A stretch of DNA of 64,000 nt from Zingiber officinale (GCF_018446385.1 NC_055990.1:27985891-28049890); one strand, 5' to 3'; positions 21,916 to 33,700 are shown, numbered from the stretch's first letter. Numbers and translations are program-made. Notes: generated from the sequence alone by a model not told the origin.

Positions 21916-22758
21916 CTAAGAACCTATGGTTTTGAAATTCACCACCATGATCACTTCTAATGGTTTAATTGTTGTTGATTTTTCATTTTCAGTTCTTCTA
22001 CAAAAAGAAATAAAAATATCTATGGTTTGATCCTTAGTTTTCAAAAAGAAGGTCCATGTATATCTAGTAAAATCATCAATAACTACTAAACAATATCTAT
22101 TACCATTCAACGAAATAACATTGTTACAATCAAACAAGTCCATATGTAATAAGTCTAAGGCAGTAGATGTACTCACAATGCTTTTACCTTTATGAGATGC
22201 TTTTGTTTGCTTACCCATTTGACATGCATCACATAGTTTGTTCTTTTGGTACTTGATGCTTGGTAAGCCTCGTACTAGTCCTTTGTTGGCCAACTTCCGA
22301 ATGTTCTTCATGTTTACATGTGCCAACCTTCTATGCCAAAGCCAAGACTCTTCTTCTTTTGACATGAAACACTTAATCAAAGCATTAGTAGCACTTTTAA
22401 ACGATACTTGATAAATATTATCAACCCTTGTGCCTACTAGTACCGTGTCAAGTGTGTCAATGTGTTTAACCAAACATTGACTTGAATGAAATTCAATTGT
22501 GTAACCCGTATCACACAATTGACTGACACTTAGGAGATTAAAAGTCATCCCCTTGACTAGAAGAACATTCTTGATGTGGAGACATTCGGATATATGAATG
22601 TCTCCAACCCCTATAACCTTAAGACTACCATTATTGCCAAAAGACACATTACCTCTATTTTTATTTTGTATGATAGAGAATAGTGAATTGTCCCCTGTCA
22701 TGTGCTTGGAGCATCCACTATCAACAAACCAAGTTGATAGACGCTCCCCCTCGACCAA
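21916..22758 (-). pseudogene. pol: Copia protease and N-terminal half of integrase
   Basis: The segment is in frame with gag but separated from it by one TAG at 22762-22764. The protease has the active-site motif WFVDSGCSKHMTG. The pre-integrase region has LWHRRLAHVNM and the CDACQMGK zinc ligands. The integrase core begins with LLHMDLFD and VVIDDFTRYTW. The frame breaks near 21963 at an A run (one base fewer than needed to stay in frame), just before the second catalytic Asp. Whether the TAG is a readthrough signal or a CAG-to-TAG mutation cannot be decided here; the codons after it are GCA TTG, not a known strong readthrough context. Confidence 0.92.
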
Positions 22759-22761
22759 TGC

Positions 22762-24384
22762 CTATAAGACACGAAAGACGGATGTTTTAGGTACCCAAAT
22801 TCTGGGACCTAATGCATCTACAATGAGAGACTTAGGCACCCATGCCTTAGTCACCTTCTTCCTAGTCTCATGAACCCTAGAAACATGTGTTCTATGAAAT
22901 TGGGTTCTTGACACTAAAGAAATAAAACTAGACTCCTTAGGTTGGTATCCTAATCCAGCCTTGTTGTAAACCGCCCTTTGGGCATTTAGAATCATGTCTA
23001 AGGTCTTAGAGCTGGTTGAGAATTTCTCAAGCATTTTCTTGAGCTTCTCAATTTCACCCTTCAAGGTTTTGTTTTCATCCTCTAGGGCCTCTTGATAAAG
23101 GTCATCGACCTCATCTTCCCTAAGGGCCCTTAATTTCTCTATTTCATCTTTTAGCAGTTTAGTTTCTATTTTTGATTTTTTAAGGGAAGTAGACAAATGT
23201 GCAATTGTTTTATAACACTTTTCTAAATGGGGAGAGGTTACCTCTTCATCATCCGAAGATGATGAAGTCGCGGCTGAAGAGCTTGAGTCCTCACTCTCGG
23301 ACTCGGACTCCTCTCTTGCCATGAGGGCTAACTGCCGTGTACTCTTCTCCCTCTTCTCTTCCTCAGATGAACTTGAAGAAGACTCATCCCATGTAGCTTT
23401 TAGAGCCTTCTTCTTCTTGACTCTTTCCTCCTTCTTTTTGGCTCGTTCCTCCTTCCTTTTTAATTTCGGACACTCGCTCCGATAGTGTCCCTTTTTGCTG
23501 CACTCATAACATGTAACATTAGTTTTGTCAATATTTTGTTCACTAGGTTTACCTTTCCCTTTGTATCTTCTGCTCCTTCTCATGATTCTTCTCACGAAGT
23601 TGGCCATCTCGCTTGATGATGATTCACCTTCATCATCGGACTCGGAGGAGGATGAAGATGAAACAATTTCTTTCTCCTTCTTCTTTTCTTTCTTTCTTCT
23701 TCCCTCCTTGCTCTTTTCTTCTGCAACCAAAGCAATACCTTTCTCTTTTTGCCCTTTGTTAGCAAGTTCATGTAATTCCATTTCACAAAAAAATTCATCT
23801 AACTTAACAATGGAAAGATCCTTGGATACCTTGTAGGCATCCACCATAGATGACCACAAGGCATTCCTAGGAAAAGCTTTTAGAGCATACCTTACGAGGT
23901 CACGGTTTTCTACTCGTTCATCCACCGAATGGAGACCATTGATGATCTCCTTGAACCTTCCATGTATCTCACTTACAGTTTCATTTTCCTTCATGACAAG
24001 GTTCTGTAGTTGGTTTAGGAACAAATCCCTCTTGGCGATCCGAGAGTCTCGAGTCCCTTCTTGGAGCTCGATGAGCTTGTTCCATAGATCCTTCGCACTT
24101 GTGAAAGGACCAACCTTGACAAGTTGATCCTTGGCTATCCCACATTGCAAAGTGACAACCGCCTTGGCATCGGCTTGTCCCTTGCGAGTTTGCTCGGTTG
24201 ACCATCTCGATGAGTCAAGTTCCTTACCTTCTTCGTCCTTTGGAGGTGAGAATCCCTCCTTGACGGAGAACCACATGGAGATATCGGTCTTGAGGTAATA
24301 CTCCATGCGGCTTTTCCAGTATTGAAAATCTGCTCCATCGAAATAGGGTGGACGGTTGGTGCTGAGTCCCTCCTTCATGGCCAT
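22762..24384 (-). CDS. gag: Sirevirus gag polyprotein
   Basis: The 540-codon frame starts at an ATG near the leader, 44 bp inside the primer site. It contains the UBN2-type gag core: RPPYFDGADFQYWKSRMEYY near the N-terminus, GPFTSAKDLWNKLIELQEGT, and YALKAFPRNALWSSMVDAYK. An intact CCHC knuckle, CYECSKKGHYRSECP, lies at residues ~285-300. It is followed by lysine- and serine-rich stretches and a long coiled coil (residues ~410-475), a Sirevirus hallmark. Gag forms the particle and binds element RNA. The frame ends in TAG directly before the protease. Confidence 0.93.
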   Translation of the reverse strand: MAMKEGLSTNRPPYFDGADFQYWKSRMEYYLKTDISMWFSVKEGFSPPKDEEGKELDSSRWSTEQTRKGQADAKAVVTLQCGIAKDQLVKVGPFTSAKDLWNKLIELQEGTRDSRIAKRDLFLNQLQNLVMKENETVSEIHGRFKEIINGLHSVDERVENRDLVRYALKAFPRNALWSSMVDAYKVSKDLSIVKLDEFFCEMELHELANKGQKEKGIALVAEEKSKEGRRKKEKKKEKEIVSSSSSSESDDEGESSSSEMANFVRRIMRRSRRYKGKGKPSEQNIDKTNVTCYECSKKGHYRSECPKLKRKEERAKKKEERVKKKKALKATWDESSSSSSEEEKREKSTRQLALMAREESESESEDSSSSAATSSSSDDEEVTSPHLEKCYKTIAHLSTSLKKSKIETKLLKDEIEKLRALREDEVDDLYQEALEDENKTLKGEIEKLKKMLEKFSTSSKTLDMILNAQRAVYNKAGLGYQPKESSFISLVSRTQFHRTHVSRVHETRKKVTKAWVPKSLIVDALGPRIWVPKTSVFRVL

Positions 24385-24427
24385 TATTTAGCTCTTTGGG
24401 TTGTTAAGCCGAAATGAAGAGCACCAG

Positions 24428-24439
24428 GCTCTGATACCA
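24428..24439 (-). other. tRNA-Met primer binding site
   Basis: The plus strand reads GCTCTGATACCA (TGGTATCAGAGC on the coding strand), two bases from the 5' LTR. It is a perfect match to the usual initiator tRNA-Met site. Confidence 0.93.
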
Positions 24440-24441
24440 CT

Positions 24442-26166
24442 TGTTGGGATCTTAGATGGCTAGAGGGGGGGGGGTGAATAGCTCCTTTAAAAACTTAAAC
24501 GAAAACTTCTACACAGATAATCGTTAGCACAGCGGAATTAGACAACTAAAAGAGAGAAAAACATAAGCACACTAACACTAGAATTTACGAGGTTCGGGGA
24601 TAACTTGCCCCTACTCCTCGGCGTGTCCGTAAGGTGGACGACTCCTTGATCTTCGGTAGATCGCACCCCGGATAAATTCCGGCTAAAGATCCTCCTTCTC
24701 GGTGGAGTAACCTCTCCACAAAGATCACAAGAGTAGATTTGAAAGTGAAGCACAATTACTTACAGAGTGTGGCTAAAGGATTGAACAGTTTAACTTACAG
24801 CCACGAAGCAGAAAAACAACTACAGGAGGAATCAGCCAAGAGCTCAACGAAAACGCACAGCCTCTTGCTTGAACGACAGAGAGAGTTTTTCCAGAGAGTT
24901 TTTTTCCATCCTCTCCTCTTCCTCCTTCTTATTTCTCTGCTTTCTTCACTGCGTTTGCTTGCATCGAATCACTGCAAACCAGTAGCGTATCACTGTCGCC
25001 AAACCAGGCGTCGCCAATCACGCTTCTTCCTCATCTGAACTCACACCAATACCATCCTTGGTCTTCACTGGTGTCTCTGAGCTCGAACCAATAAGGAAGA
25101 GTTAAGCTGATCGCAGCCAGTGAACCAACTGAACAAGCCAGTGAACGTTGACGCTTCTTTTGCACAATTTGCAGCGATAACCAGTAGAAAAATCATTTTG
25201 TTTTATTCCTTTGATAGTCATTGATTTGAATTCAAACATCACCATGGTACCTGCAGCCTGTAACTCAAAAAGCTCACAAGCAGATGTTAGATCAGATGCA
25301 TCAGAAACGAGTCAGAAATCACAGAGAAGTAGCAGGAGACATGCGACATCACTGTGGATCGGTCAGCAGACCGATCCATGAATTAGTTTCACTGAGATCG
25401 GTCGGAAGATCCTGATCGGTCTGTGGACCGATCAGACTATGTGTGGATCGGTCCACGCACCGCTCCACCCTTTCTCGCCGCTTTCGATCACTTCTTTCGA
25501 TCGGTCCGATCGATAACCCATGTATCGCTTCAGAGTTACCGATCGTCCACGCATCGATTAACCCATAGAATGTTTCTATGTGGATCCCGATCGGTCACCG
25601 CATCGGACAGCCCACGTGGTTACCGATCGGTCACCCGACCGATCGTGATCTTGAGATCATCGATCGGTGCGGACCGATCCAGACGACTCATAGTACACCG
25701 GATCGGTCAGACCGATCCAACGCTACCGAGTGAGTTTTGCAGCTTTCCAGCCCGAAACCCTGAGGTCTTCCTGGTCCCGAGACCGAGCTACCGAGCCCTC
25801 TCTGACCTAGTCCGGAGAACGAGCTACTGAGCCCTCTCCGACCTCATCCGGTCCAGAGAACGAGCTACCGAGTCCTCTCCGACCTCATCCGGTCCAGAAA
25901 ACGAGCTACCGAGCCCTCTCTGACCATTCCGTGCCAAGTCACCATACTTGGACTTTTCCCGTGCCAAGCTCCCTGCTTGGACTTTTTACCAGATGTCTGG
26001 TCAACCTTGACCCATCTGGATTTCCCTTGCCTGGCTTCACTCACCAGGACTTTCCCTCCCAACTGATCAACCTCGATCAGTAGTCATTCTGAGTTAAATT
26101 AATATCTGATACAAACTTAAATCAGTGTCAACATCAAAACAACAGCCAGGTCAGACTGTATCAACA
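24442..26166 (-). repeat. 5' LTR of the Sirevirus
   Basis: It begins TGTTGGGATC after the primer site and ends TGTATCAACA before ATTAA. Compared with 14601-16361 it is 36 bp shorter; most differences fall in the GATC-dyad block at about 25349-25710. The LTR supplies the promoter and polyadenylation signals, but no TATA box could be assigned with confidence. Confidence 0.93.
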
Positions 26167-26176
26167 ATTAACTTCT

Positions 26177-26410
26177 CACTACAACAAAAACTCTCATAGA
26201 CATCAGTGGAACAACAACGGTTTTAAGCAAAAACCGATGTCTTTGAGTATTTTACATCGGTTTTTCCAAAAACCAGTGTCTATGAGCGCATATTTTCGCT
26301 CATAGACATCGGTTTTTTAGGCGATGTCTATGAGCGTCCGTTTTTTCGTTAATAGACACCGATTTTAACATCGGTTTTTAAAATCTGATGTCTATGATAA
26401 TTTTCCCACC
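26177..26410 (+). repeat. 5' terminal and subterminal repeats of the CACTA element
   Basis: The TIR (26177-26204) is followed by at least eight direct or inverted copies of CATAGACATCGGTTTT / AAAACCGATGTCTATG-type units. Such arrays are transposase binding sites in this superfamily (established for En/Spm; inferred here). Confidence 0.88.
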
Positions 26411-26640
26411 AATACTTAGCTAAAATTTTCAACTCTTCCCTCTAACCTAACCCTATATGATGCCGTCCACGGGAGGCAGAGAGAGAGAGCCATCTTCGGG
26501 CGACTCACCTTCTCCGCTTCTATCTTCTCCTCCCCTCCCATCGCCGACCCAATCTCGACCTCCTTTATTCTCCCAATTCGAAGCAGACAGAAACAGAGAT
26601 CGGAGATCTGTGCTTCCGATTCACCGCTCGATCCGCCAAG

Positions 26641-28329
26641 ATGCAGATAGGTTCCGAGAAGGCGTCGTCCCTTGATCTCTTGTCGGTCGTCGTCGCCTCC
26701 CTCTCCGACGGATATGGGCTCGATTCCAGCACCGGGGATGCGTTCGTGGAGAACCGGCTGCTGATCGCCGTCCTAAGCATAGTCATCGCCGTGCTTGTCG
26801 GTTGCGTGGCAATCTTCTTCGTCCGGCGATCGAGCGGAAGGAAGCCCGCCGAGCCGCCGAAGCCGCTAGTGGTGAAGACCCAGATGGATACAGAGGAGGA
26901 CCAAGGGAAGAAGAAGGTCACCGTCTTCTTCAGGACGCAAACCAGGACGGCTGAGGGGTTCACGAAGGTTAGGGTTTTTATCCGAGTAGTTCATTTTTTG
27001 AATTTTTCTCCCATGATCTTAGATTTTCCCCCCTTCTAGGCGCTGGCTGAGGAGGCAAAAGCACGGTACCCTAATGCCATATTTAAAGTCATGGATATCG
27101 TAAGATTATCTTCCTTCTGTTTCAGATCATTGGAAATACTACTGATTAATTGACTGATCTGTAGTTAGTTTCCTCAATTATAGGACGAATATGCTACTGA
27201 GGATGATGAGTATGAGGAGAACCTGAAAAAGGAGAGCTTGGCTTTGTTCTTCTTGGCTACGTAAGTTGAAAGCCAGGAATTCTACAAATGGTTTACAGAG
27301 GTTCTGGAAACATGCACATTTAGTTAATCTATTCTACCAATAATCCTTTTGCCTTGATCGATTGCTGATTATTAGTTTTTATAGGGGAAAGAGAGAGGAA
27401 CCTGGTTGGAAAATCTTCAATTTGGTGTGTTTAGTTTGGGCAATCAGCAATATGAACATTTTAATATGGTTTGGCATGATGAAATTGTCAGTATTTTTTT
27501 TGTGGGAATTGCTTGGCTAATATATTTGTGTATTGTGTCCTTGCAAAGGTTGCTGTGGTGGTCGATGAACTGCTTTATGAGCAAGGTATATAGTTGATTT
27601 ATTTAGTTTGTGATTTGACTAAGTCACATATGCTCCTAAAGCTGATTTTAAATCCTATCTTCAGTTGCAAGCTCAAAGTTCATGCATTTCATTTTTCTAG
27701 AGAATTTAACTTGTTTTGTAGACTAATTGTTACTCTAAAAACTTGTAAAGTCAACATGGTATGAGGAGTTACTAAGAAACAGTTGAGTAGTCATGTTATC
27801 TGTGAGTTTCATACATACAACTGTAATGTAGTAGTCATGTGCAAGTTTGTAGATGTGTTTAATGAATTTAAGCATCATTCGTACTTGGATATTCTTCTAT
27901 ATTTTTTTTCCTCTGCATAAGCGCCAAGCACATTGTCCAAGTGGGGTTAGGAGATGATGATCAGGGTATTGAGGATGACTTCTCTGCATGGTATGTAGTA
28001 TCAGCAAACTTTTATGCATGCCATCCAAATTTCAATGTCGGCTACTGCTATTTTTTAGTTTTCTATTTTTTTTCTCTTTTGCCCATCATTATCTCATTAC
28101 TCCTATGTGGAATATGAAATATCAACTGTACTTTCAGGAGGGAGCTTCTTTGGCCGGAGTTGGATAAGTTACTTCAGGATGAAAATGAGATAGGTGCATC
28201 TACTCCTTATACAGCTGCCATTCCTGAATACCGGGTTGTATTTGTCAAGCTTGAAGAACTTCCATATCTGGACAAAAGTTTGAATTTTGCAAATGGCCAT
28301 GCTATTCATGACATACAACATCCATGCAG
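26641..28329 (+). pseudogene. NADPH-cytochrome P450 reductase, captured 5' fragment
   Basis: Exons at about 26641-26967, 27040-27099, 27184-27260, 27385-27468, ~27543-27585, ~27922-27990 and 28138-28329 encode a membrane anchor (residues ~40-62, AVLSIVIAVLVGCVAIFF) and most of the FMN domain. Landmarks are SLALFFLAT, FGVFSLGNQQYEHFN, VGLGDDDQ and [14 protein letters not shown]. The FAD/NADPH domains are missing after HDIQHPCR. Damage includes: the FMN phosphate loop reads RTQTRTAEG with two Gly-to-Arg changes; the YGDGEPTDNA segment after LAT is deleted with a TAA in place; and one junction near 27922 is out of frame by one base. The intact enzyme passes electrons from NADPH to P450s at the ER; this copy cannot. 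Confidence 0.9.
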
Positions 28330-28594
28330 GTAGAGATGCTCTTTACAAAGACAAATCTGTTGGGTTACTCTACAAGCCTTTGTTGTCATTGCTAGTCTTT
28401 TGACATCCTTTGGTATTCATGCTAGCCTCTTGGTTCATCTTCAAGTCAGATGTATATGAATGCTTACTCTGTGATGCCAAAATTTGACTATCTTGGTAAT
28501 AATGCTAAAAGAATATAGCTTTACTGAACTCCATTTTGCTTCATCATGCTTTAGTTATTCAGATGGTATAGCTAATTTACTCCTTCAGCACACA

Positions 28595-29366
28595 GTTTTA
28601 TGGAAGGTGGCTGGAAAACTAATCATGCCAAAACCAAAGGGCTTAACATCTGAGATTAAAAAAGCTCCGTCATCTGGACTTAAGTGGTCCTTTTCTCCTG
28701 GGACTAACCTGCTATCAGGTGGTGCTGCAAAACTTGAAAAAGAGTCTAGGCAAAAACTAAATGAGTTTTCCAAGGAACTTAGAACATTCAGAAGTGTTGA
28801 CTTGTCAGGTTAGCACACTAAACTTGTTAGAATGTATCTACAGCAAGTGATTACAATTGTTCACTCTATAACTGATTATTTCTAAATCTAATATCTGGTA
28901 ATGAATATGCTGAGATAACTTTTTCAGGGGATTAAACTTACATTTACTTTACCAAGGTAATGGAATACTTGTAGATATTTAACAAATTCATGATTCTATT
29001 AGGTCGTAACTTTGGTGATGATGGTCTGTTTTTTCTTGCTGAAAGCCTTGGTTACAACAGGTTAATTCTTTTCCTTCCTTTTCCATAACCTTACTTTTTT
29101 TCTTGTTCCTACTTGTAAACTATTACTGAACCAGACTCTTAAAGGTATGACATTACTAAAGCAAGACATTTAAGCATAGCTTTTTTTTGTGTCGTTTAAC
29201 ATCTCATTAGTTTTTTTCCAAGTCTCAAGCAACAGAGGAAGTTGATTTTTCTGGAAATGGGATTACAGCAGTTGGCCTAAAGGCACTTTATGGTGTTCTT
29301 CAGACGAATACCATGCTTAAAACTCTGAACCTATCAGGAAATAATATTGGCGATGAAGGAGCTAAG
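28595..29366 (+). pseudogene. RNI-like leucine-rich-repeat gene fragment (EMB2004-like)
   Basis: Three exon-like pieces lie at about 28595-28808, 29003-29060 and 29231-29366. They encode LEKESRQKLNEFSKELRTF, RNFGDDGLFFLAESLGYN and then an RNI-type repeat with LNLSGNNIGDEGAK. Clear GT donors follow each piece. The wording recalls the plant RNI-superfamily protein EMB2004 (from memory). The reading frame does not join cleanly between the second and third pieces, and the remaining repeats are absent. Intervening DNA 28330-28594 looks intronic, possibly the junction where two captured genes were fused. Confidence 0.65.
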
Positions 29367-29885
29367 GTAAGTCCATTTTTTAATTTTAATTTTACTAATT
29401 TTTATGTTTGCGCCTATTCATCTGGAAATAAGCAATTTGATTCTGTTGGAAGTACAGTAGTGTATTGGAATACAAGAAAAATTAAAGTTCATTATCACCA
29501 TTAATTGATAATTTGATATTAGATGATTTCTTTGACGGTAAATGACAAAATTCTTTAATGGTATCAGAAAATATGCCTTTCTGTTTTTTTTTTCTCAAAA
29601 GGTCTCATTCTTCTTGAAGATTTATTTCACATTTTATATGGTTTTAGTATTTGTTATCTACTCTAGAATGTTAATTGTTACATGGATAATTAGACCTTTG
29701 ATGAGGTATTGACATCATATCGTGTCAGCTATAAAATGTATGTATATATGTCATGGATATCCTTTACACAAGACTCTATTTTTATTATTCTTTGTGTGGG
29801 TTTAGCAGTCAGTAGAGGCACTGTACTATCAATAATCTTTTCAATTTTGGTGAATGTTGAAGTTTACACCTGCTTTCTTTTTCAG

Positions 29886-30005
29886 GAGAATGTGGATATT
29901 AAAATTTTAACAAATGATGATGTTCTAGGTGATGCAATACCTTATGATCAGCAAGATGCAATGCGCCACCTCTGTTACCAATTCCTTGATTTAATGCCGC
30001 CTACG
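29886..30005 (+). pseudogene. Unassigned captured exon, 40 codons
   Basis: A 120-bp open stretch is bounded by a TTCAG acceptor and a GTATGG donor. It encodes a conserved-looking peptide with KILTNDDVLGDAIPYD and HLCYQFLDLMPPT. It does not resemble LRR or P450-reductase sequence, so it may come from a third gene. I do not recognise the family. Surrounding 29367-29885 and 30006-30528 are intron-like and T-rich. Confidence 0.5.
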
Positions 30006-30528
30006 GTATGGATACTTCACCTTGTAATAGTTGTTATTTCTTTCAATTATATTATCCACATTAAATGGTCATTAAATAATACTACATCTGTAATAGGAAG
30101 TTGCTGCAATTACACTGGAATTTTAGATCATAAGCTCTACTTTTTTTTCCTTCTTCTAGCACCTCTTGATTTATGATTCAGTTTTTTCTCAGTTTGCCAC
30201 TTTTCTTTTATGGTCTTTCTTTATGAATTTTATTTTTCAAACCTTTATGAATCTGTTATACATAATCAGTCAGGGAGCCTCTGTTATTTATTGATTCACA
30301 AGTACCTGTTATTTTGGTAACTAATATAGTTATACTTTAGATCCAGCCCTACTAAAATTTTCAATTAACAGTCACATTTTCACAATGCGATTTGGTCTTA
30401 TTTGCTGTGGTTTTATTTGATCGTATTAACTCATTTATATTTTATTTCTTATTAGTTCTCTGTTTCTTATTCTTGGTTATTAGGGAAGAACAAACCCACA
30501 ATTTCCTGGTTCACATCCAGTTTCTCTT

Positions 30529-30604
30529 AACAGGTGTGTCTTTATCCTTGTCAATATATATATATATATATATATATATTGACAAGGATAAAGACACACC
30601 TGTT
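30529..30604. repeat. Perfect 76-bp palindrome with TA-repeat centre
   Basis: The arms AACAGGTGTGTCTTTATCCT... (30529 on) are exactly complementary to the other half, centred at 30566.5 in a (TA)n run. The sequence can form a long cruciform or hairpin. It lies outside the nested CACTA element. Confidence 0.92.
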
Positions 30605-30762
30605 TATATATATATGTGTGTGTGTGTGTATATATACATACCTTATTTATTTAACATCTTTAGCCTGACGTGAAAGACAACTAGTAGTTCATTGTGTTTC
30701 AATGTTCAAATCTGCAAAATTATGAATGTATATTTGGATTTTTGGAACAAACAATCTATTGG

Positions 30763-33700
30763 CACTACTAGAAATATAGCCTATTACGACATTTTCTTCA
30801 TGACATTTAATTTTAAATGTCACTATAAATATTTTTTAATGACATTTACCAAAAAAAATTATTTTAAATATAAAAATATCATGTTAGATAATATATGGTG
30901 ACAAATTTCACCAATGTCACCATATACCATCCTAATAACCACTTAATAATTAAGTTTTTTGTTTTTTTTCCCTGCCCTAACGCTAACCCCTTCCCTCATC
31001 ACATGCCGATTTTCCTTCTCCTCTGTTCTCGCTCGTCGCTCACCCACCCTAAGCGCCGCTCCGATCCACCCTAAGTGCCGCTCCGATCCTCTCCCTTTCT
31101 CTTCCCTTAGCTGCTCTCGTCATCGCTGCTTTTCTCCTTGCTCCTCCCTAATCTGCTCTCGTCGGCGCTCCTCTCCCTTTCTCCTCCCTCTACTCTCGTT
31201 CGTTGCCGCTCCTCTCCTTAATCTGCTCTCATTGTCGCTGGGATCTTCACCCACGCTCACGCATACCTGTGCCGCCGTCAGCCTCCACCACGATTCCTCC
31301 ACAGCACTGCCTACACGCCGTGATTCTGCCTTTCTCCTCCCAAACTCATTCTTGTCGTCGCTGCTCCCTAATCTGCGGATCTCACCGTGATTTGTAATTT
31401 GTTTTTTTAATGTTGTGGATTGGAAGCTTTGTATTGTATATGCTCCTAACTAATTTCTTGTTTTTTTTAGGTTGTGGATTGGAAGTTTTGATAGTCACCT
31501 TGCTCCTTTCTACATAATCGAATCAAACAGGTATATATAATAATAGTTTTAAGTTTCAGTCCTTATCTAACAAGCTTCACTTGTATGTGTGGTTGGTTTA
31601 TTTTCTTTGAATTGTGATGGATATGTTTCTTTCTTATGTAACGTGATCAATCTTAGTGAGTGTTATGAGATCTAGGGATTCTTTAGTTTGCTCCACAAGC
31701 TTCACTCAACTCTCTTGATATTTTTCCTCTCTTCTTTTGTGTATAAAAAGAGTTTGTTGGTTTGATGAAACCCACATATCCAATCCTAAATTAGTAGCTG
31801 GGCTGACAAAGTGTGATTATGATGTTATTTAGATGTTTGTGACATCCTATGTAAATGCTTGGGAAAAACTAGTTGTTTACTATTTACTTCAATTATTTAT
31901 ATTTAGTTATCTTGTTTTTTTTCTGCTAAGAGAAAAATATTTCTATCTTTTCATTTGTGAAAAGAATTGTTGATAAATGAACTGAAATAACAATGTTTGG
32001 GCTTTGGATTAAGCTAACATCTTTGACTTCACATGTTTGAGAGATTGCACTTTGTCCGTTAACATCACAGATAGTGACAATAAAGCTTTAGTATTATGAC
32101 TTACTTTTGAGATCTGCTTCCATTAGCTATGGAAAATATTCTTTTGCTGATTCACTCTCTTCTTCTCAAGCCAATACAAAGAAACTAGTTGGAAGTTTTA
32201 CAAAGGTTTGATGAGATCATTGCAGAAAATAGGTTGCACTCGTATATTAGTTGTCTACTGCTAGATTGACTAATAATTACAGTGCCTCTCTGCAACATGA
32301 TTCTAAATTTGCTGATTTGCAAGTTGGCCTTTTATTAGCAACTATGCTATATCCAATGTTTTGTTATTATTGTGTGTGCAGATGTTTGTGATGATATATG
32401 TATATTTGTACTCTGTAGTATGAAGCTGATTGGAGTTCTAGAAATTGGGACTTCTCATTAGTTTCTGGAGAGCACTCCTTATTCAAGATAATCTTCTAGT
32501 AGTTGTCAATTCAACGAGAACTTGCATAGGTTTATATAAACTATTTCTTTTTTCTTTATTGGAATGCATCTGGATTCTGGATTATTTTATTCTTAATCCT
32601 AGACAATTGGTACTAGAAAATAAATGAATGATTTATATTTCTACGATGAAAAAATTAAGTTCCAAGAAACACGGAGGAGTGCTAGAAAATCAGAGTAGTG
32701 CAAGAGTAGTGCTGGAAGAAATCAAGTTTCAAGAAGCTGAGTAGTGCTAGAAAAACTTATTGAGAAATCAAAGAGTCAGGTCTTGGTCGATATGGGGGTT
32801 TGTAAACCATTAGTGAAAGAGTTCATTAATAAGTCTAGGAACTTTAAGTTTAATGAACTCTCCCTTAAAATGTTTTGATACTAAGGTTTTTTATAGGGAA
32901 CAAACAAAATTTTCAGTGTAGGTCTAGAAGTAAACTCCTATTCTATGATTTATTCCTAGAGTTCTTGATTAAAGGCTTGGAAGAGTTGAATTTTGAGGAG
33001 TCGACCTATGACATCTTTCAGTCCCACTACTTCTGTGTTTTGCATGAGAAGACAAATCTGTCAGTGTTGAGTGTTGTGCTTCTCTACAGCTAAACTTTGA
33101 TTTATACCACTTTGCTCATAAAAGGGAGATCTCATGTAGAAGAGTAGCATATGCCTAGTGCACAGTATTTTAAAATTTTATCCACATAGTGTTGGAGGGC
33201 TTGATGGAAGTGCTTAACCTATCACCTAAATTAGCGAACCAAATCCTCTTTCTCAATCTTGACCATGATGATAAAAGTTCATTTTTATCGTCTTAGTGGT
33301 GTGCACGATAACTAACATACTGCTTTGACTTGTATTTGAGTTACAAATTCATTAATATTTTAAGAGTTTTACCAATTTAGTTCTTCTCTTTAGTACTTAA
33401 TATTAGTTCCTATTATTTGTTTGAAAGTTGCCTGAGGTCCTTGAATGAGGGAAATGCCGGTAATGCTTTTCTTTTGATCAAACTTAAATGCTTCCTAGGT
33501 GGAAATCAGACCATCAATTTATTTATATATATGGATAGAAGCAAATCCTATATATATATATATATATATAGGATTTGCTTCTATCCATTGTAAGTGTGAA
33601 TATATTCATTCAGCCATTCTGAAACTTCAAGTCATGGCTTTGTACATTTCCTCCTACATTAAAATAAGCATCAAATTTTCATAGTAGTCTTCATTGACAG

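Larger units (their letters stand above)
14601..26166 (-). mobile_element. Sirevirus-type Copia element, nearly complete
   Basis: This 11.57-kb element on the minus strand has the order 5' LTR (26166-24442), tRNA-Met primer site, gag (24384-22762), protease-integrase, integrase-RT, RT-RNase H (to 19623), inverted repeat, palindrome array, ORF3 (18223-16886), polypurine tract and 3' LTR (16361-14601). Flanks CTTAA and ATTAA form a TSD with one mismatch. The very similar LTR ends suggest a fairly recent insertion. One in-frame TAG and two single-base deletions in A runs break gag-pol. Long LTRs, a gag with coiled coil, and an ORF after pol fit the Sirevirus (Maximus) lineage. Confidence 0.92.

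Noticed and set aside
26641..28329. Functional P450 reductase gene
   Set aside because: The FMN loop glycines are lost, a key segment is deleted with a stop, one junction is out of frame, and the FAD/NADPH domains are missing.
30392..30673. 93-codon ORF with IYIYIYIYI run
   Set aside because: Reads through the TA-repeat palindrome; no splice or domain support.
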